Shown here: in pieces, positions 35,323-47,234 of the stretch
Layout: each line of letters opens with the position of its first letter
Numbering within the stretch: the first letter of the stretch is position 1
Origin: Trichosphaerium sp. ATCC 40318
Taxonomy: Eukaryota > Discosea > Flabellinia > Trichosidae
Length of the DNA stretch: 64,000 nucleotides
Direction of reading: 5' to 3'
Assembly: GCA_038496445.1 (NCBI GenBank)
Contig: JALMLS010000213.1
Span: 359,554-423,553, forward strand
The notes under the pieces: generated by a model
Database searches by the model: none
What the model saw: only the letters and a program-made list of their open reading frames with translations
What the model was told of the DNA's origin: nothing
Program-made: the position numbers and the translations under genes

Positions 35323-35621
35323 TACAGGAATAGTATTTACGTTCTTGTGACGACACGTGAAAGTTTGGAAAAAGTCATTGCTATTCAACATAAAAAAATC
35401 ATGACACGATGGCAAACTTTAAGTCACCTTAGTGTACCTCCTTGACGACGACACAAATGCTACTCCCAACATACATTGAAAGACCCCAGTATTTATTACG
35501 AGGATGAAGCAAGTACTTCACTTTAAAAAGGATACAAAAATGTGCACAAGACCAAAGAATATTTGAAGGTGAAATTCATTTACATTTTTGGGAACTTGCT
35601 CAGTTTCCGTTTCATATTGTT
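35323..35621. other. Spacer between F-box/MORN paralogs
   Basis: Promoter of paralog 1 and 3' flank of paralog 2. One CACGTG (about 35354). No gene seen. Confidence 0.4.
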
Positions 35622-36323
35622 TTAACATACTCTACATTGATTTCCTTCTTTGTTTTGTATACCGTCCACATATATCCAGTGATTCATCAACTGACCATTT
35701 AATTCATCATATTCGTTGTAGTCACCATTAAGTTTGCCATTAGCATAATTACAATGTATAATTAACTTGCCAGTATAACTCCACTCCTTATATTCGCCTT
35801 CTCGTTTGCCATTCACATAAGTACATTGTTCACGCAAGCCTCCAGTTTCATACCATCTCTTGTAATCTCCTTCCATTTCATTTTTTACATAATTAACATG
35901 CTTAGCCACTTGACCATAGAAATGCCACATCTTGAACTCTCCATCCAGGTTGCCATTGGTGTAATGACATTTTAGTCTTTCATTACCATTACGATACCAC
36001 TCTTTGTACTCTCCTTCTTTGACACCATTTATATAAGTACCTTGTTTGAATAATGAATTATAGGGCTTTCCAAACCAACACATGTACTCTCCATGACGTA
36101 CACCATGATTCCATTTCACTTGATGTATAAATGATGCGTTTGGTCTTTGAATCCACTTTCCATGTTTTTGTAAATCATAGTCATACCTTGTCGTTGTTGC
36201 TGTATATTTTGATAAACAAGGCCACTTTACATACGCTTCATAGTCTACATCAATAATATAATGCTGCATCTCTACTGGAAGCTCTAATAGATGGCATTGT
36301 GCGGATTTTGAGTCGTTCCACAT
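35622..36323 (-). CDS. F-box/MORN-type (YwqK-like) repeat protein 2
   Basis: Single-exon paralog of the neighbouring gene, rare in this intron-dense window. It starts MWNDSKSAQCHLLELPVEMQ, then HYIIDVDYEAYVKWPCLSK and TATTTRYDYDLQKHGKW, which align residue for residue with IDVDFEVYLKW and TATTTRFDADLKKHGKW of paralog 1. About seven repeats follow (VNGVKEGEYKEW, TNGNLDGEFKMW, VNGKREGEYKEW). It ends GNQCRVC. The tandem arrangement indicates local duplication, with intron loss here or gain in paralog 1. This architecture, an F-box ahead of MORN-type repeats, is also known from several giant DNA viruses of protists. Confidence 0.85.
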   Translation of the reverse strand: MWNDSKSAQCHLLELPVEMQHYIIDVDYEAYVKWPCLSKYTATTTRYDYDLQKHGKWIQRPNASFIHQVKWNHGVRHGEYMCWFGKPYNSLFKQGTYINGVKEGEYKEWYRNGNERLKCHYTNGNLDGEFKMWHFYGQVAKHVNYVKNEMEGDYKRWYETGGLREQCTYVNGKREGEYKEWSYTGKLIIHCNYANGKLNGDYNEYDELNGQLMNHWIYVDGIQNKEGNQCRVC

Positions 36324-36627
36324 TATTTAGTGTTGGTACTTATTGAATCGTTGTAAAGTGCTTACTATTTGCTTCAACAATTTATTTTGCTAACAAAGCA
36401 TGGCAAAGCTCAATTGAAGTACACGCTTTTGAGAAGTTCTTTGACTTACTTATCTAACGGTTACCGAAAAGATGACCTTGGTCTACGAAAATAAGTTTGT
36501 TTATTAATAGATTTCTACTATCACAAGCGCTTTCTGACGCAAAAAAATCACGTGATACTCAAGCTATGCATTTCTTAAGCGCAATATGTACAAGTGCATA
36601 ACCAGGCCTGAAAGATATCCACTTATG
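36324..36627. other. Intergenic region
   Basis: Promoter of F-box/MORN paralog 2 and 3' flank of RanBPM, with one TCACGTGA at about 36549. No gene recognised. Confidence 0.45.
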
Positions 36628-38512
36628 TCAGTCGGTGAAAGATGCTAGTGTGAATACTTCCCCTCTAAGATTTTCCTCTCTGAGTACAGTATCTACAGTA
36701 TCTAATTGATCTAATGTTCTGTCAAGAATTGACGTTTCATAAGCATCAGTAACAGCTAAAAAAAGAAATTGTGAGTACAGATAAGAGTAAGAAAGCAAAG
36801 ACTCGTACATAAAATGTAACGATTTAATTCATCCGCCACACGTTCTCGTTGGTCCTGAGATAGTAAGTAGCTCACTGGAGAATCTTTTGGGTCTCCATAC
36901 GCAACCAACATGAGGCAATCCTGATTCAATTAACAAGGTAAATTTTTACAAAATCCAAAAAAAACAAAGAAAAGTATGAGTATACCCTCATGAGTCCATC
37001 TTTGTCACCATCATCAAGACAGTTATTTAAACTAGTCCTTGCGAACTCAATTGCTTCCTTCAATTTTCCAGAACGTACAATTTCAATATAGCGCTGAACG
37101 TTGATTACAAATCGCAGGTGAGCATTGTCAGCTGTTTAAAATTCTTTTTTAAGCACAAGGTATTGTAGAGTTTAAAGTTTACCTCGATTATCCATTATAC
37201 CTTTATGTATATTATCAGCTACTTTCAATGCAGCATTCAAATCGCCTTTCATTACCAGCTGTCTCATAACTAATAGCTATGAGTTTGAATCAAAAAAAAA
37301 AACAACAATGAAAATAGGGCTCACGTTTCCTTTTCTCGAGTGTATCATTGTTATATGTTTTTTTAATGTTGCAAGATTCCTCCAGGCTATGTAATGTATT
37401 TGCGTAACCATACGTCATCTGATCGACATTAGAGCATAATATGAAGAGACATAGTGAATAAAGAATGGAAAGTAATAATTAAAAAAAAAGCGCACTAAAT
37501 AATTTCTGACAATCTCGGCCATAGTTTGGTCTGTTACATGATATGAACGTATTGATGATTCTTGTTTTTGGCGCAACATCTAATACTAAAATTAACCTGA
37601 AAACCTTCAATGAAGGCATTATTCTTGAAGTCCAACTGTATCAACAACAAAATCAAAACCTAACTGCACGGCTTGCTGTACCTCTGAGTAAGCTTCAATA
37701 TCATAAACAAATTTCTCCAAGCCAAAGTTAACACTTATACTTTCACCACAACTATGTAATCCAATTGTTGGATAAAGGCAAGGTCCAACATTTGAAGAAA
37801 CGATGCCAAGATGTTTACCATTTTTTGTGTAGAATATTTGATTTTTATGAGTTATTCCGCACCTACAGAGTGTCAACGAACAATGGAACATGTAGAGGTT
37901 CAATGATAACAATAAAAGGCCAATAATGAAGCACTGCAAGTAGAATTTTGGCTGTTATGTACCCAATAATATCACCTTCTCCATACTCTTCTGCGTACAT
38001 CCTTCCACGCGATGAATCAGTTGAGTTTATCATTTGGTATCTCTTCCCATTAGAGTGGTATCCGTATGATCTTGGGCATGAATGAGTGTATTGTAAACAG
38101 GCGTGTAAACGTAGTATATAGAGCGTACAGGCGCGGTAATCCAGGTAAACGGTTTAATAATGACGTTTTGTCTGACAAGCCTATGCCCATGATGCTAGAC
38201 GCGAAGTTAGTACACCAAGGATAGTTTGGAGTACACCAACCATGATGTTCCTCCGCTGATGATTGTGACCTCGAAATAACTGACCAACGCGTCATGTGGC
38301 AATACAACATTAGCGCGAATCGCCTAGTAGCAGTTTGTACCAAAACCCGTGAATTTCTGGCGCAACGGCTTACATACCCCAACGTCGTATTGATTTTGAC
38401 CCTTGCCAACGTACGTTACAGTTTTTCTATCCTGGGACACCTGCAGAAAATGTACTTTGTCGTTCGTGTTAAAACACGCGTCTTGAGCCCACTTGCGTTG
38501 GAAGCCATACAT
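36628..38512 (-). CDS. RanBPM (RanBP9/10) homolog: SPRY, CTLH and CRA domains
   Basis: Scaffold subunit of the GID/CTLH ubiquitin ligase complex. The N-terminal SPRY reads FLQVSQDRKTVTYVGKGQNQ, YDVGAIRAN, SYFEVTIIS, IGIGLSDKTSLLNRLPG, then EGDIIG..CGITHKNQIFYTKNG, KHLGIVSSNVGPCLYPTIGL and NFGLEKFVYDIE. The CTLH region follows: VMRQLVMKGDLNAALKVADN, then QRYIEIVRSGKLKEAIEFAR. The CRA part reads GDPKDSPVSYLLSQDQRERV and ADELNRYIL, ending EVFTLASFTD. Order and motifs match the family throughout; the variable N-terminal extension of animal RanBP9 is absent. Roughly ten short introns. Its start is 131 bp from the divergent EF-hand gene. Confidence 0.92.
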
Positions 38513-38643
38513 GGCGGTACGTAAAGCGGCGGTAAGTAACGTTACAACTTTTGTTTGCCCTTTTTTTTTTTGGCCAGTGAACCAAAACTATTGGTCACTC
38601 CTTGGTCCTGGTGACATTCGAACACACCAAAAATACGCTTAGC

Positions 38644-39855
38644 ATGGCAGACAGAGTACAGCGATTTACCGAACTAGTTCAAAAGCCAATTGATGACCAA
38701 GTCGAGCTCTTTTTGAAGAGCTTCATCTTTGCGCTTGAGGACGAGTGGAAGAAGGTTATTGAACTAGGCAAACGCTTCCAAAAGGTTTGTAACGCTAGAG
38801 CAACGGATCAGTGAGTGATCACACTAACCGCTACAAATAGTACTTGGACGACCTCGGCGAAGGCAATGATCTTAACGCAACTCAAGCAGCTGATTTCTTG
38901 CAGGTAACGTGCTCCGAGTTTTTGTTCACTTTATTTTGGCTCAAAAAGCTTAGAAAAATGGAAAAACACGTACTGGTATACAAAGGAAACAAGAAATCAA
39001 GGACATTGATCTTGATGAGAATGACAGGATTGCTTTCACAGGTACTACGAGAGTGTAGCCGGCCTTACTAACACTGTATTTTACAGAGTACTTACTCCTG
39101 CACTATAAAAAGATGATCCTCATTGAGTATTACAAGCGTCACCAAATGGACCCAACAGAAGATCTTTCGAATGACGCTATTGGTAAGTTGTATAAACGTA
39201 AAAACGAAAATATTTTCGTGTGGTGCCAATTATGGTCCAAAACCACACGAAATTTCTATACATACCTTCTTTTAGCATCATTACTTCAATGTAACTTTGT
39301 TTTAATTAAAATTTTACAGGTGTTTGTGGAGTCGGCGAAAAACTTTTGGAAGAGCTCTTCACTATGCCAATGGGTCTTGATCCTGCTCTCGGTACGTTTT
39401 TACGTGTTTTTCAATTCCTTTTATAGCGTTACTGACGCAGTTTTTAGAGAAGGCAATTGAAGAATTTACAGCCAAGAAAAAGCAACGTGAGGCTAGCATG
39501 AAGACCCTCAAGGCTAAAGTAGCACTTGGTGGTGTTAAGGGCATGACCGCTAAGAATGAATTGGCGCAAATGGAGGCTGCTGATGCAACGTATGTTTTAA
39601 TTGATTTTTTCAAATTGTTTAATTTCGACTTTTAGTGAAATGAACCGCATTGAGATTACTTTGAACGCCGCAAAGCGAAAGGCTTCCAAGAAGAGCGGTG
39701 AAAAGGCCTTGAATGAAAAGAAGCAGGCCGAAGCAAAGGCTAAGGCTGATAAATTGGCTGCTGGCAGAAACAAGGTATGTGTTATTTGTTATGAATTCCG
39801 GACTTATGTGATTGTTTAGATGAAGAACATGGCATCTCTTTGGGAGAACAACTAA
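38644..39855 (+). CDS. EF-hand protein with C-terminal coiled coil
   Basis: Starts MADRVQRFTELVQKPIDDQV, followed by ELFLKSFIFALEDEWKKV and NATQAADFLQKNGKTRTG. A canonical 12-residue Ca2+ loop DLDENDRIAFTE (about 39010-39045) is completed across an intron by YLLLHYKKMILIEYY. Then GVCGVGEKLLEELFTMPMGL and a Lys/Glu/Ala-rich coiled coil to SLWENN. Six introns of 45-130 nt join in frame, for example GTACTACG...TACAG within the EF-hand. A polyadenylation-like AATAAA lies about 85 bp past the stop. Conserved proteins with this start are known in protists; I cannot give a firm name. Likely a Ca2+-binding cytoskeletal or regulatory protein. Confidence 0.8.
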
Positions 39856-40032
39856 ATTAGCTAACCTATACTCAATATTGTTGGACAACAACTATCATAC
39901 CTGTAAAATGTAATATTGGTGATTGCACTCAGAGCACCAGAAAAAAAATAAAGTCGTCAAAGTCTCGTAATTTCGCTGTACTTTATTTTTTGCGGAAACG
40001 AGAACACATCGAATAACGCCAAGTGAACATCA

Positions 40033-41850
40033 ATGGCTGCCAGCTATGCTGCCAGGTTAACTAAAGGTACGAAGGGTAATTCTACCTTTTGGCGTATTTA
40101 TGTACGTAAGGGGTGGATTATGGCGTATGTGGCCTACCAGAGACGAAAGACAGTCCACGGGTGCTAGCAGTAAAGCTTAAAAAATTGGTTGAGCTTTTTA
40201 AAACCAGCAAGCATATTGTGGTGCATACAGGAGCAGGTACAGCGCATTTTTACATACAAAACAAATTTTAACTTATTTGAAGGTGTTTCTACTTCTTGTG
40301 GCATACCAGGTAAAGGAGGTCAAAAGACACGTCACGATGCTCATAACTTTTGTAGATTTTAGAGGGCCATCAGGAGTCTGGACTTTGGAAAAACAAGTAC
40401 GCTTTACTTTTGCTGCGATACTTCGTGAACGCGTCCCACGCACGAAAAAAGTGTAATGGTAACAATTTTGCAACAGGGAAGGATCGAAGATGCTGGTGGA
40501 GCGCCTTGGAAAGACGTTGTGCCTTCAGTTACACATATGGCCTTGGCAGCGCTTGCTGAACGTGGTACGCAATTTTACAGTTGATTACAACGAATGTTTG
40601 ATGGAATAAACTGCTAAAGTGCGTTGGCAGGCATAGTAAAATATGTGGTGACTCAAAATGTGGATGGACTTCATCTCAAATCTGGTTTTACGCCCGTAAG
40701 TACAGGATTACGCCGATTACGTCATCTTGGCTCCCTTTTTGTTTTTTTTTTTTTGTTTGTTTTTTGTAGAGTTTGTCTTGATGCATGAATTCCGCATTTT
40801 GTACTGCATCTATCAAATTTAGCGTGTATTGCGTGAGAGACTCTGATGGCAGATTTTCTTTGTTCGTTGGGTGTATTTGTGCACAATACAATGCAGTGTT
40901 CAGAAATTGTTCTAATAAGGGCATAGGGAAAGATATCAGAGCTTCACGGTAATGTATTTCGGGAATCTTGTGAGCAATGCCAAAAGGTATTCGTTCGTGA
41001 TTTTGACATTCAAACCATTGGTTTTGCATATACTGGTACGATCTTGTGCGATAAAAAACCATACTACTCGTAACACTACCCATACGGATTTGGCTGTCAA
41101 AGTCAAATTTTTGATGAAGATTTTTCTAGGTCGCAAGTGTGATGAGTGTGGTGGTAAGTTAATTGATTTTTTACTGGATTGGGAGGATGCTTTGCCAGAG
41201 GATGAGTTAGAACGGGCAGTGGAAGAATGTAAAACTGCAGATCTTGCTGTATGTTTGGGTACCAGTCTGAGGTAGGTCTTTCTTTACTTCACACAACTTG
41301 TAGACTTGCTATTGCGCATCTTGGAAATTTTTTTTAGGTCTTTACGCGTAGTAATAATTGCTAATGGGATTCTAGGGTAACCCCAGCCAATTCCCTTCCC
41401 TTAAAAACAGTTAAACGTGGTGGTAAACTAGTTATTGTAAATCTACAAGCAACTCCAAAGGATAAAACAAGTAATCTTAAAATAAGCGCTACGTGCGATG
41501 AAGTGTTATGCCACTTGATGAAAATGTTGGAAATACCTATTCCATCGTATAAATCAGTACCAGGAGCAATTGTACAAAAAAAATACAACGATTTTCTTCG
41601 GTTGGAGAGGGCGAAGAGAAAGGAGAGAGACTCTGATGATGAGGCATTAGGTCGTAAATCTAAGAGACAAAAGCAATCGGAACACGGAACAGAAAGTAGT
41701 GACGATTCTGATTTTGAGGAAGAAAGCGAGTTTTCGCCTGATCCTGAAGATGAGGATGATCCATCTTATGATGGCTCAGGTGATAATCATCAAGTTGTTC
41801 TGACTAGGCACCAACGTAAAGAAGCTCTCCTTGCTAATAATGATGTGTAA
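40033..41850 (+). CDS. SIRT6: SIRT6-type NAD+-dependent protein deacylase
   Basis: Class IV sirtuin acting on chromatin. N-terminus MAASYAARLTKG then, after a 45-nt intron, VDYGVCGLPE, matching the SIRT6 start (YAxxLS...GxCGLPE). Catalytic core: HTGAGVSTSCGIPDFRGP, GVWTLEKQG, THMALAALAERG, VVTQNVDGLHLKSGF, active-site His in ELHGNVF, zinc Cys pairs CEQC and CDEC, TILDWED-like FLLDWEDALPE, CLGTSLR, LVIVNLQATPKDK. The C-terminal tail is basic then acidic (KSKRQKQSEHGTESSDDSDFE), suitable for a nuclear protein with an NLS. An intron of about 240 nt splits the core after SGFTP. It faces the transporter gene end-to-end, 142 bp apart. Confidence 0.94.
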
Positions 41851-41992
41851 TTTGTAAATAACAAGACGAATGAACTTGACAAAAGTATTGATTCTTTTTC
41901 CTGTTTTTTTTTTTTTGTACAACAAACTGATACTAACGCCAGCCCTTTTTTTTCTTGATTTAAGGTGCATGTTGGTAATTCTATGATACATT

Positions 41993-44033
41993 TTATATTG
42001 AATTGTAGTATTTTCCATCTTTTTCTTGGACGTCTAGCGTCTTACGTTGCTCATAATCTGATCGCTTGTAGTTCGATTTTACAAACAATAGTATCACAGC
42101 ACACAAAAACAGAAAGGCTGTGCTAATAGCTAGAAACATGATTAATGATATTTACAAGTACTCTTTGAAATCACTTACTGTTTAACCATTTGTGTTGTAA
42201 CCGAGAAACGCCAATAAGAACAACTAAACAAGCAAAGTTATTCCAAGCAGTCAGAATTCCTACTACAATTCCACCATTCTATAGTACTTATAAGACGCCT
42301 TAAACCCTTTAATAGATAACGTACTGCAGGGAAAGTTAGCTCTACAGCTAATTCATAAAATAGAGGGTTTACAGCACCCAAAAATAAACCACCAAATGAT
42401 ATCTAATAGGTTTGTCAACAATATGTTTAGTTTTTCTTCTAAAGTACCATTGTTACAAGGAGCCATTTTTGAGCTTTAATGATGGGCTTGTTGGAAAATG
42501 GAGAAGCAAAGCATAGAGAAAATACTGCAAGAATACCACAACTTGTGAATAGGAGTGTAAGCGTTACAATTTTGAATCTCCGTCTAAACACGTGATCGCC
42601 AAGAAAACCCAGTAGCACTCCAGAAAAAATGCCTAAACTTGTTATTCATATTGCACGTGATCCTGTTTTGTAAATGGGTACCAGCAGTTGATGCCCCAAA
42701 GCCAAGGAATCCAACGAATTCTTCAGAATACTCTGGACCGACAAAGATATCAGCGAAAATTCCTTCAAAGAGTTAGTTACATAGTCTTATCAAGGAATGT
42801 ACCGCTCCATGCGTTAAAAACGCCCCACTGGAAGCCTGTAGCAAAGGCAAAAACCATAAAGTTCCAGTCTGTAACTAAGTGTTTCATATCAAACCAGAAG
42901 GTTCTTTTCTTTACCGAGAGTTAGTTGTCTTTGGTAATTTACAAAATGACTTACTTTGTCTTTTTCTGACTCCGAACCAGAGTACTCGACTTGCTTATCT
43001 ACGTGCTCAACTGCACCAGAAGGTGATGGTGGTGTGGGAGGTTGTTGTGGGAAGTAAATGAGGATCGGGACAAGAATCAAAAATGCTTGAATAGCTTGTA
43101 TGAGAAGGTACATCTCAATACCCCATTTGTTAACTATGAAAGGTCCTGCCAAAAAACCTTTTTGTACTGTTAACCTATGTCTAGTACTATTCTAATTATT
43201 GTACCAAGAGATGTGCCTACTACGTTTGACATAGCACCAATAGAAGTTGCAGTTGCACGTTCTCGCTCAGGGAACCACGTCACTGTTGAGAAAAAAAAAG
43301 TAAGAAAAAAAGTATGAAGAGTTTTTGTTTGCTCTTTATACCTGATATATACGACGGTGTGGCCATGATTAAAGGGCCAACGAGTGCATTTAGAAATTGA
43401 CAAAAATGTATCATGTATAAACTCCACTTAGCCTTCGGTTGAAACACAGTCATACATCGTAATGAAGTTGCTTTTTTTTAAAGATGAATTGTTAGTACAT
43501 AGTGACTGTACACTACAGAAAATCAGAATACCTAAAAAACATAGTATACCAGCTGTAACGATTGTATATCTTAGGCCTTCCTGGAAACAAGCGGTCAGTA
43601 TTTAATCCAAAGCACAAACTCTAAAACGGAACGTTTTGCTAAAAAAGGAATATTTTTAACGAAGTAATTTTGCAAAACGTGTCAGTGATGAGTCAGCTCA
43701 AATTTTTTAAGCGTTTTTTGCGTGTTTCGCTAGTTACCTTCATTTTTATGACATAAAAAAACACGATTAGGCTAGGAATGTACGCAATGCAGCCCCAGGA
43801 TAGCCAAAAGTTTACTACACTCTCAGATGTGTTAAAAAACTCTTCTGCTGATTTCTGTTTGGTACAAGCGAGTAAGTTATATTAAGAAGTGTACTGCAGT
43901 ATCGTACAGATACAGGAGAGAAAGTAAGCCATATTATGCCCTGGTTGTAGGCCAATAACGAGAAAACCACTAAAATGTACCATCGCCGCTTGTACAGCGT
44001 GTATTTTATAGTTTCACGGCCTTTTTCGTCCAT
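41993..44033 (-). CDS. MFS transporter of the SLC49/FLVCR family
   Basis: Starts MDEKGRETIKYTLYKRRWYI, then LVVFSLLAYNQGIIWLTFSPVS, the family's first span. The cytosolic loop motif reads TWFPERERATATSIGAMSNV and VGTSLGTIIRIV (about 43190-43280). Other spans and the central loop (VEHVDKQVEYSGSESEKDK, about 42990) follow. The last span is STAFLFLCAVILLFVKSNYK, and the protein ends DGKYYNSI. About a dozen membrane segments are spread over roughly ten exons. In animals this family carries choline, ethanolamine or heme-related substrates; which one applies here cannot be told. Confidence 0.8.
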
Positions 44034-44814
44034 TTTAGAGTGTGTTGTGCGTGCACCGTAACTTTACAGCGACAATTCTACGAGTTTATTAAGTTGGTGT
44101 CACACTTCTACACTAGTCAACAATTAGCTTTTGCATCAAACCCTCAGCGGATAATGTCTTACGTTTGCAGCGATACAGTGTTGGAAACGTTATGAAGCAC
44201 GTGATTTAACTCAGAAGCTTTTGTTTTTCTGAATCATTTGGTGATCAATTTTTGCAAATGGTTGTACGTGACAGATGATGTCTAGTAGCAGCTCTAACTC
44301 ACTTCTTCTTCACAAACTACGTCTTTAGTTTTTTGACTAATGCAAAAGGCAACTCGTTGCGTCTGACACATAATCAGAAGAATAACTGTTCAAGTTGTAG
44401 AAGATTCCTTTTAAAGGTACAAGAGAATCATGTTTTTAAAATACGGAGAGCACTGGTATACTAGCCGTACTCTACAAATAACTGGTAAGTTTAATAGTGT
44501 TATGCGAAGCCTATGTAATTACGGAAACTGTGCTGTGTAATAAGTACAATATAAGAAAATTCTAGTTAAAATCCTGTGAATTGTACTGAAATCAGCCTAC
44601 ATTTTTTGTGTACTTGACATGTGTTCCACAACTACAGTGGGCGTCATACCGTTATTTTACGTTTAAGACTTTTACTTTTCGGTTTGATACTTACTGTACG
44701 TTCACTGAAATCAGGACGTCTAGTTTTACTGTGCTTTTTCATATTTCAATATCAAAGTAGCAGCAATCCTATACGATGTATACCTACCAAGAAAACTATG
44801 TACTATCCATCGTA
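44034..44814. other. Intergenic region with divergent promoters
   Basis: Lies between the divergent transporter and mucin-like genes. One CACGTG (about 44200). A 64-codon plus-strand open stretch (44621-44815) is Leu/Arg-rich with no supporting feature, so I do not call it. Confidence 0.45.
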
Positions 44815-45942
44815 ATGGTATTCTTCTCAACTTGCATACTTGCCACCGTTAACGGAGCTATCTGTGCGCTCTCTTTGAATTTTTTCCTCCGTTGCTAAGT
44901 GTTCATTAGCAGAGGGAGATTCTGGCACTGTTTATGCTGTTCCAAGTTTACCTCCTGTCGCAGAAGTAAATTATTATGGTATACCACCTACAGTAGGACC
45001 AAAACAAGGTCCACTATTCTGTGTAAGCGACAGCGATACCCCAAATGTCGAGATATTTAGGCGCTATAGACCTACCGCTTTTACTTTCGATATTGATACA
45101 GACTCTGTTACATTCAGTGTTCTGTTCATCACTAATGTAACCGAAGGGCCAATATATTTTGTTGTAGAAATGGATAGTCAAGTGATAGACTGTGCGTTAT
45201 CTCCTTTTTAACGTATTATTAACTCTTGATGTAGATGTCAATATTTCATCTGTAAATTGGAGTAGTGCTATGACAGTTACAGAACAATTACCAAATGGGT
45301 TTACGTACGTACACAACTTGGAAAACAAAGATTCTAATTAAACATAGTTTGTATTCGCCAGTGTTATCAGGCGTGGAAGGAGAAGAACAATTCGTAACAG
45401 TAGCTTTAGTAGCTCCTCCTCCAACGACCCTACCGCCTACTACAGAAGTACCAACTACTGCATCGCCTACTACACAACCACCTACAACACTTACTCCTAC
45501 AACTATACCTCCAACAACGTCATCTCCAACAACTCTTCAACCAACCACCCTAACACCAACAACCTTGTTTCCTACAACAGTACCTCCTACACCCCTGCCA
45601 CCAACTACAGAGGCCCCAACGACCCAATCTCCATCTATGATACCTACCTCACAATCCCCAACTACATTACCTCCAACTACGGCAGCACCAACATCACAGC
45701 CTACAACCATAGAACCGAGTATCCCAACGACTCAATCGCCATCAACAGCTATAGATACACTTGCTCCATCAACTATGCCTACTATACCATCAACACAGAC
45801 TATTGAACCTACTAACAGCCCGCTGACCAATCAAACATTGTCGCCAGCCAATATTCAAACAAGTGGTACAATGACTTCTACCGTGATGCTGTCTTTCGTT
45901 GCATTTTATTTTAACTTGTACAATAAACTTTTTTTCTGCTAA
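44815..45942 (+). CDS. Secreted mucin-like surface protein, probably GPI-anchored
   Basis: A short hydrophobic N-terminus (MVFFSTCILATVNGAICA) is the likely signal peptide. An acceptor TTCATTAG (about 44911) leads into an ectodomain: EGDSGTVYAVPSLPPVAEV, YYGIPPTVGPKQGPLFCVS, RRYRPTAFTFDIDTDSV. After two more introns a stalk of about 120 residues (45410-45830) is built almost only of Pro, Thr and Ser (PTTLPPTTEVPTTASPTT-like), a typical O-glycosylated mucin stalk. The C-terminus SGTMTSTVMLSFVAFYFN plus a short end resembles a GPI-attachment signal. The stop lies 5 bp from the stop of the convergent phosphoesterase gene. The ectodomain family is not recognised. Confidence 0.72.
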
Positions 45943-45947
45943 GATTG

Positions 45948-47126
45948 TTATATCTTTACATCAAATACAATTTGGTGATTTACAGGTTCATGTGAGAAAT
46001 TACAAGTGGATGCATTTATGAACGTTGTGTCATTGTTTTTTGTGACACCATAATCCTAACAGTTTATTATTGTTTTAAATGCACTTGAGAATAGAAGCAA
46101 CTTACCTCGTGGATATGCCCAAAAACATGTACAAGTGGTTTTATAAACTCAATCTTCTTTGTCAACTCTTTACAACCAGAATCAACACCGCCCTTGGTAC
46201 ACCCACCATGTCCTCCTATATTTATAAGAATTATTATGTACTATTACAAGTCATCGAACCAAAGGGCGGGCCATGAGTAATAAGAATATGTGTATCATTT
46301 GGAATAAGTTTCCTGTAGTTTTTTATATCATATTCAGTGTTTACGTTAAATGCCCATTCGCCAAATGCACTAGAAGTTTGAGTCATACAGTAAATAAAGC
46401 TGATATATTGTACATACGGCTTCCAAGGAGATCCCCAGATCTTGATACCTTTAATTGTTGTTGCAGTGTCCTACAATTCAATCAATGTTGGAAAAGTTTC
46501 AGTCGATCGATACCTCAAGATATGTAAACCTCTTGTCTTTAGCGACCATTTCGTGGATTGCTGTTGCGTCTTGCTTTTTAGTATGGTGCGTTTTCCAGTT
46601 TTTTTCGTAATAATTTGTATCCATTGTAGTATCGTGATTGCCAGCTATGAGAATTTTATACTCGTAAGGCTGACTTCCGAACCAATCAATAAATTTCTTT
46701 GTGTTTTCTAGTAAGCCCGTCTGAGAGTAGTCTCCACCTGGTGAATGAATTAAAACCCCAACGTACTGTAGGTTAGTATTGATTCTATGTACCATGGATA
46801 AGAACATCACCTGCAGTGAGTAAGTTGTATTATAAAGTGACTTAAAGTTTGGTGTTTTTTGAAATTGGTTTGAAATGTTGTTTTTAGCTAATTTGTTCTT
46901 TCGTACCTGGTGGTAGCTGATGTGTCATTGAATCATGCTTGTTGTGCGTGTCTGAAATAACCACAAACCTTATAGCACCAACGGGCTTTGTTGGAATCGC
47001 CGCTTCATTGTAATGTAAGCACAGCGCTGTAGTAGCCACAAATGCGTAAATTTAATTACCTGGAGGTTTACATGGATCTCCGAAGTTGTATACGCCTATA
47101 AGATTCGGTTTGTGTGGCTCTGCCAT
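45948..47126 (-). CDS. Calcineurin-like metallophosphoesterase, MPPED1/2 type
   Basis: Starts MAEPHKPNLIGVYNFGDPCK. Metal-binding blocks occur in order: RFVVISDTHNKHDSM, DVLIHSGDYSQTGLLEN, YEYKILIAGNHDTTMD, GIKIWGSPWKPY, ILITHGPPFG and LVHVFGHIHE. The last exon reads GYGVTKNNDTTFINASTC and ends VNHQIVFDVKI, as in MPPED2 (GYG...INASTC...IIFDLP). All metal ligands (D, H, D, N, H, H, H) are present, including the GHIHE histidine that animal MPPED2 has lost to Gly. It should therefore be an active metal-dependent phosphoesterase or cyclic-nucleotide phosphodiesterase. Several short introns. Confidence 0.9.
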
Positions 47127-47234
47127 GTTTTTGGGGTATGGTTCTTAATCCCCAAAAACATGTGAAATTCCGTAAAAATTTAAAACTATTACAGGTGTTC
47201 TGGTTTATTTCAAAGTACTATTACACGTGGTGCA

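Noticed and set aside
34582..36323. Bacterial toxin-antitoxin locus because of YwqK-like repeats
   Set aside because: Both proteins have an N-terminal F-box-like motif, one has a eukaryotic intron, and no partner toxin gene is adjacent.
40688..41083. Minus-strand 131-codon frame within SIRT6
   Set aside because: Overlaps the SIRT6 ELHGNVF and zinc-site exons, which are unmistakable on the plus strand; the rest is intron.
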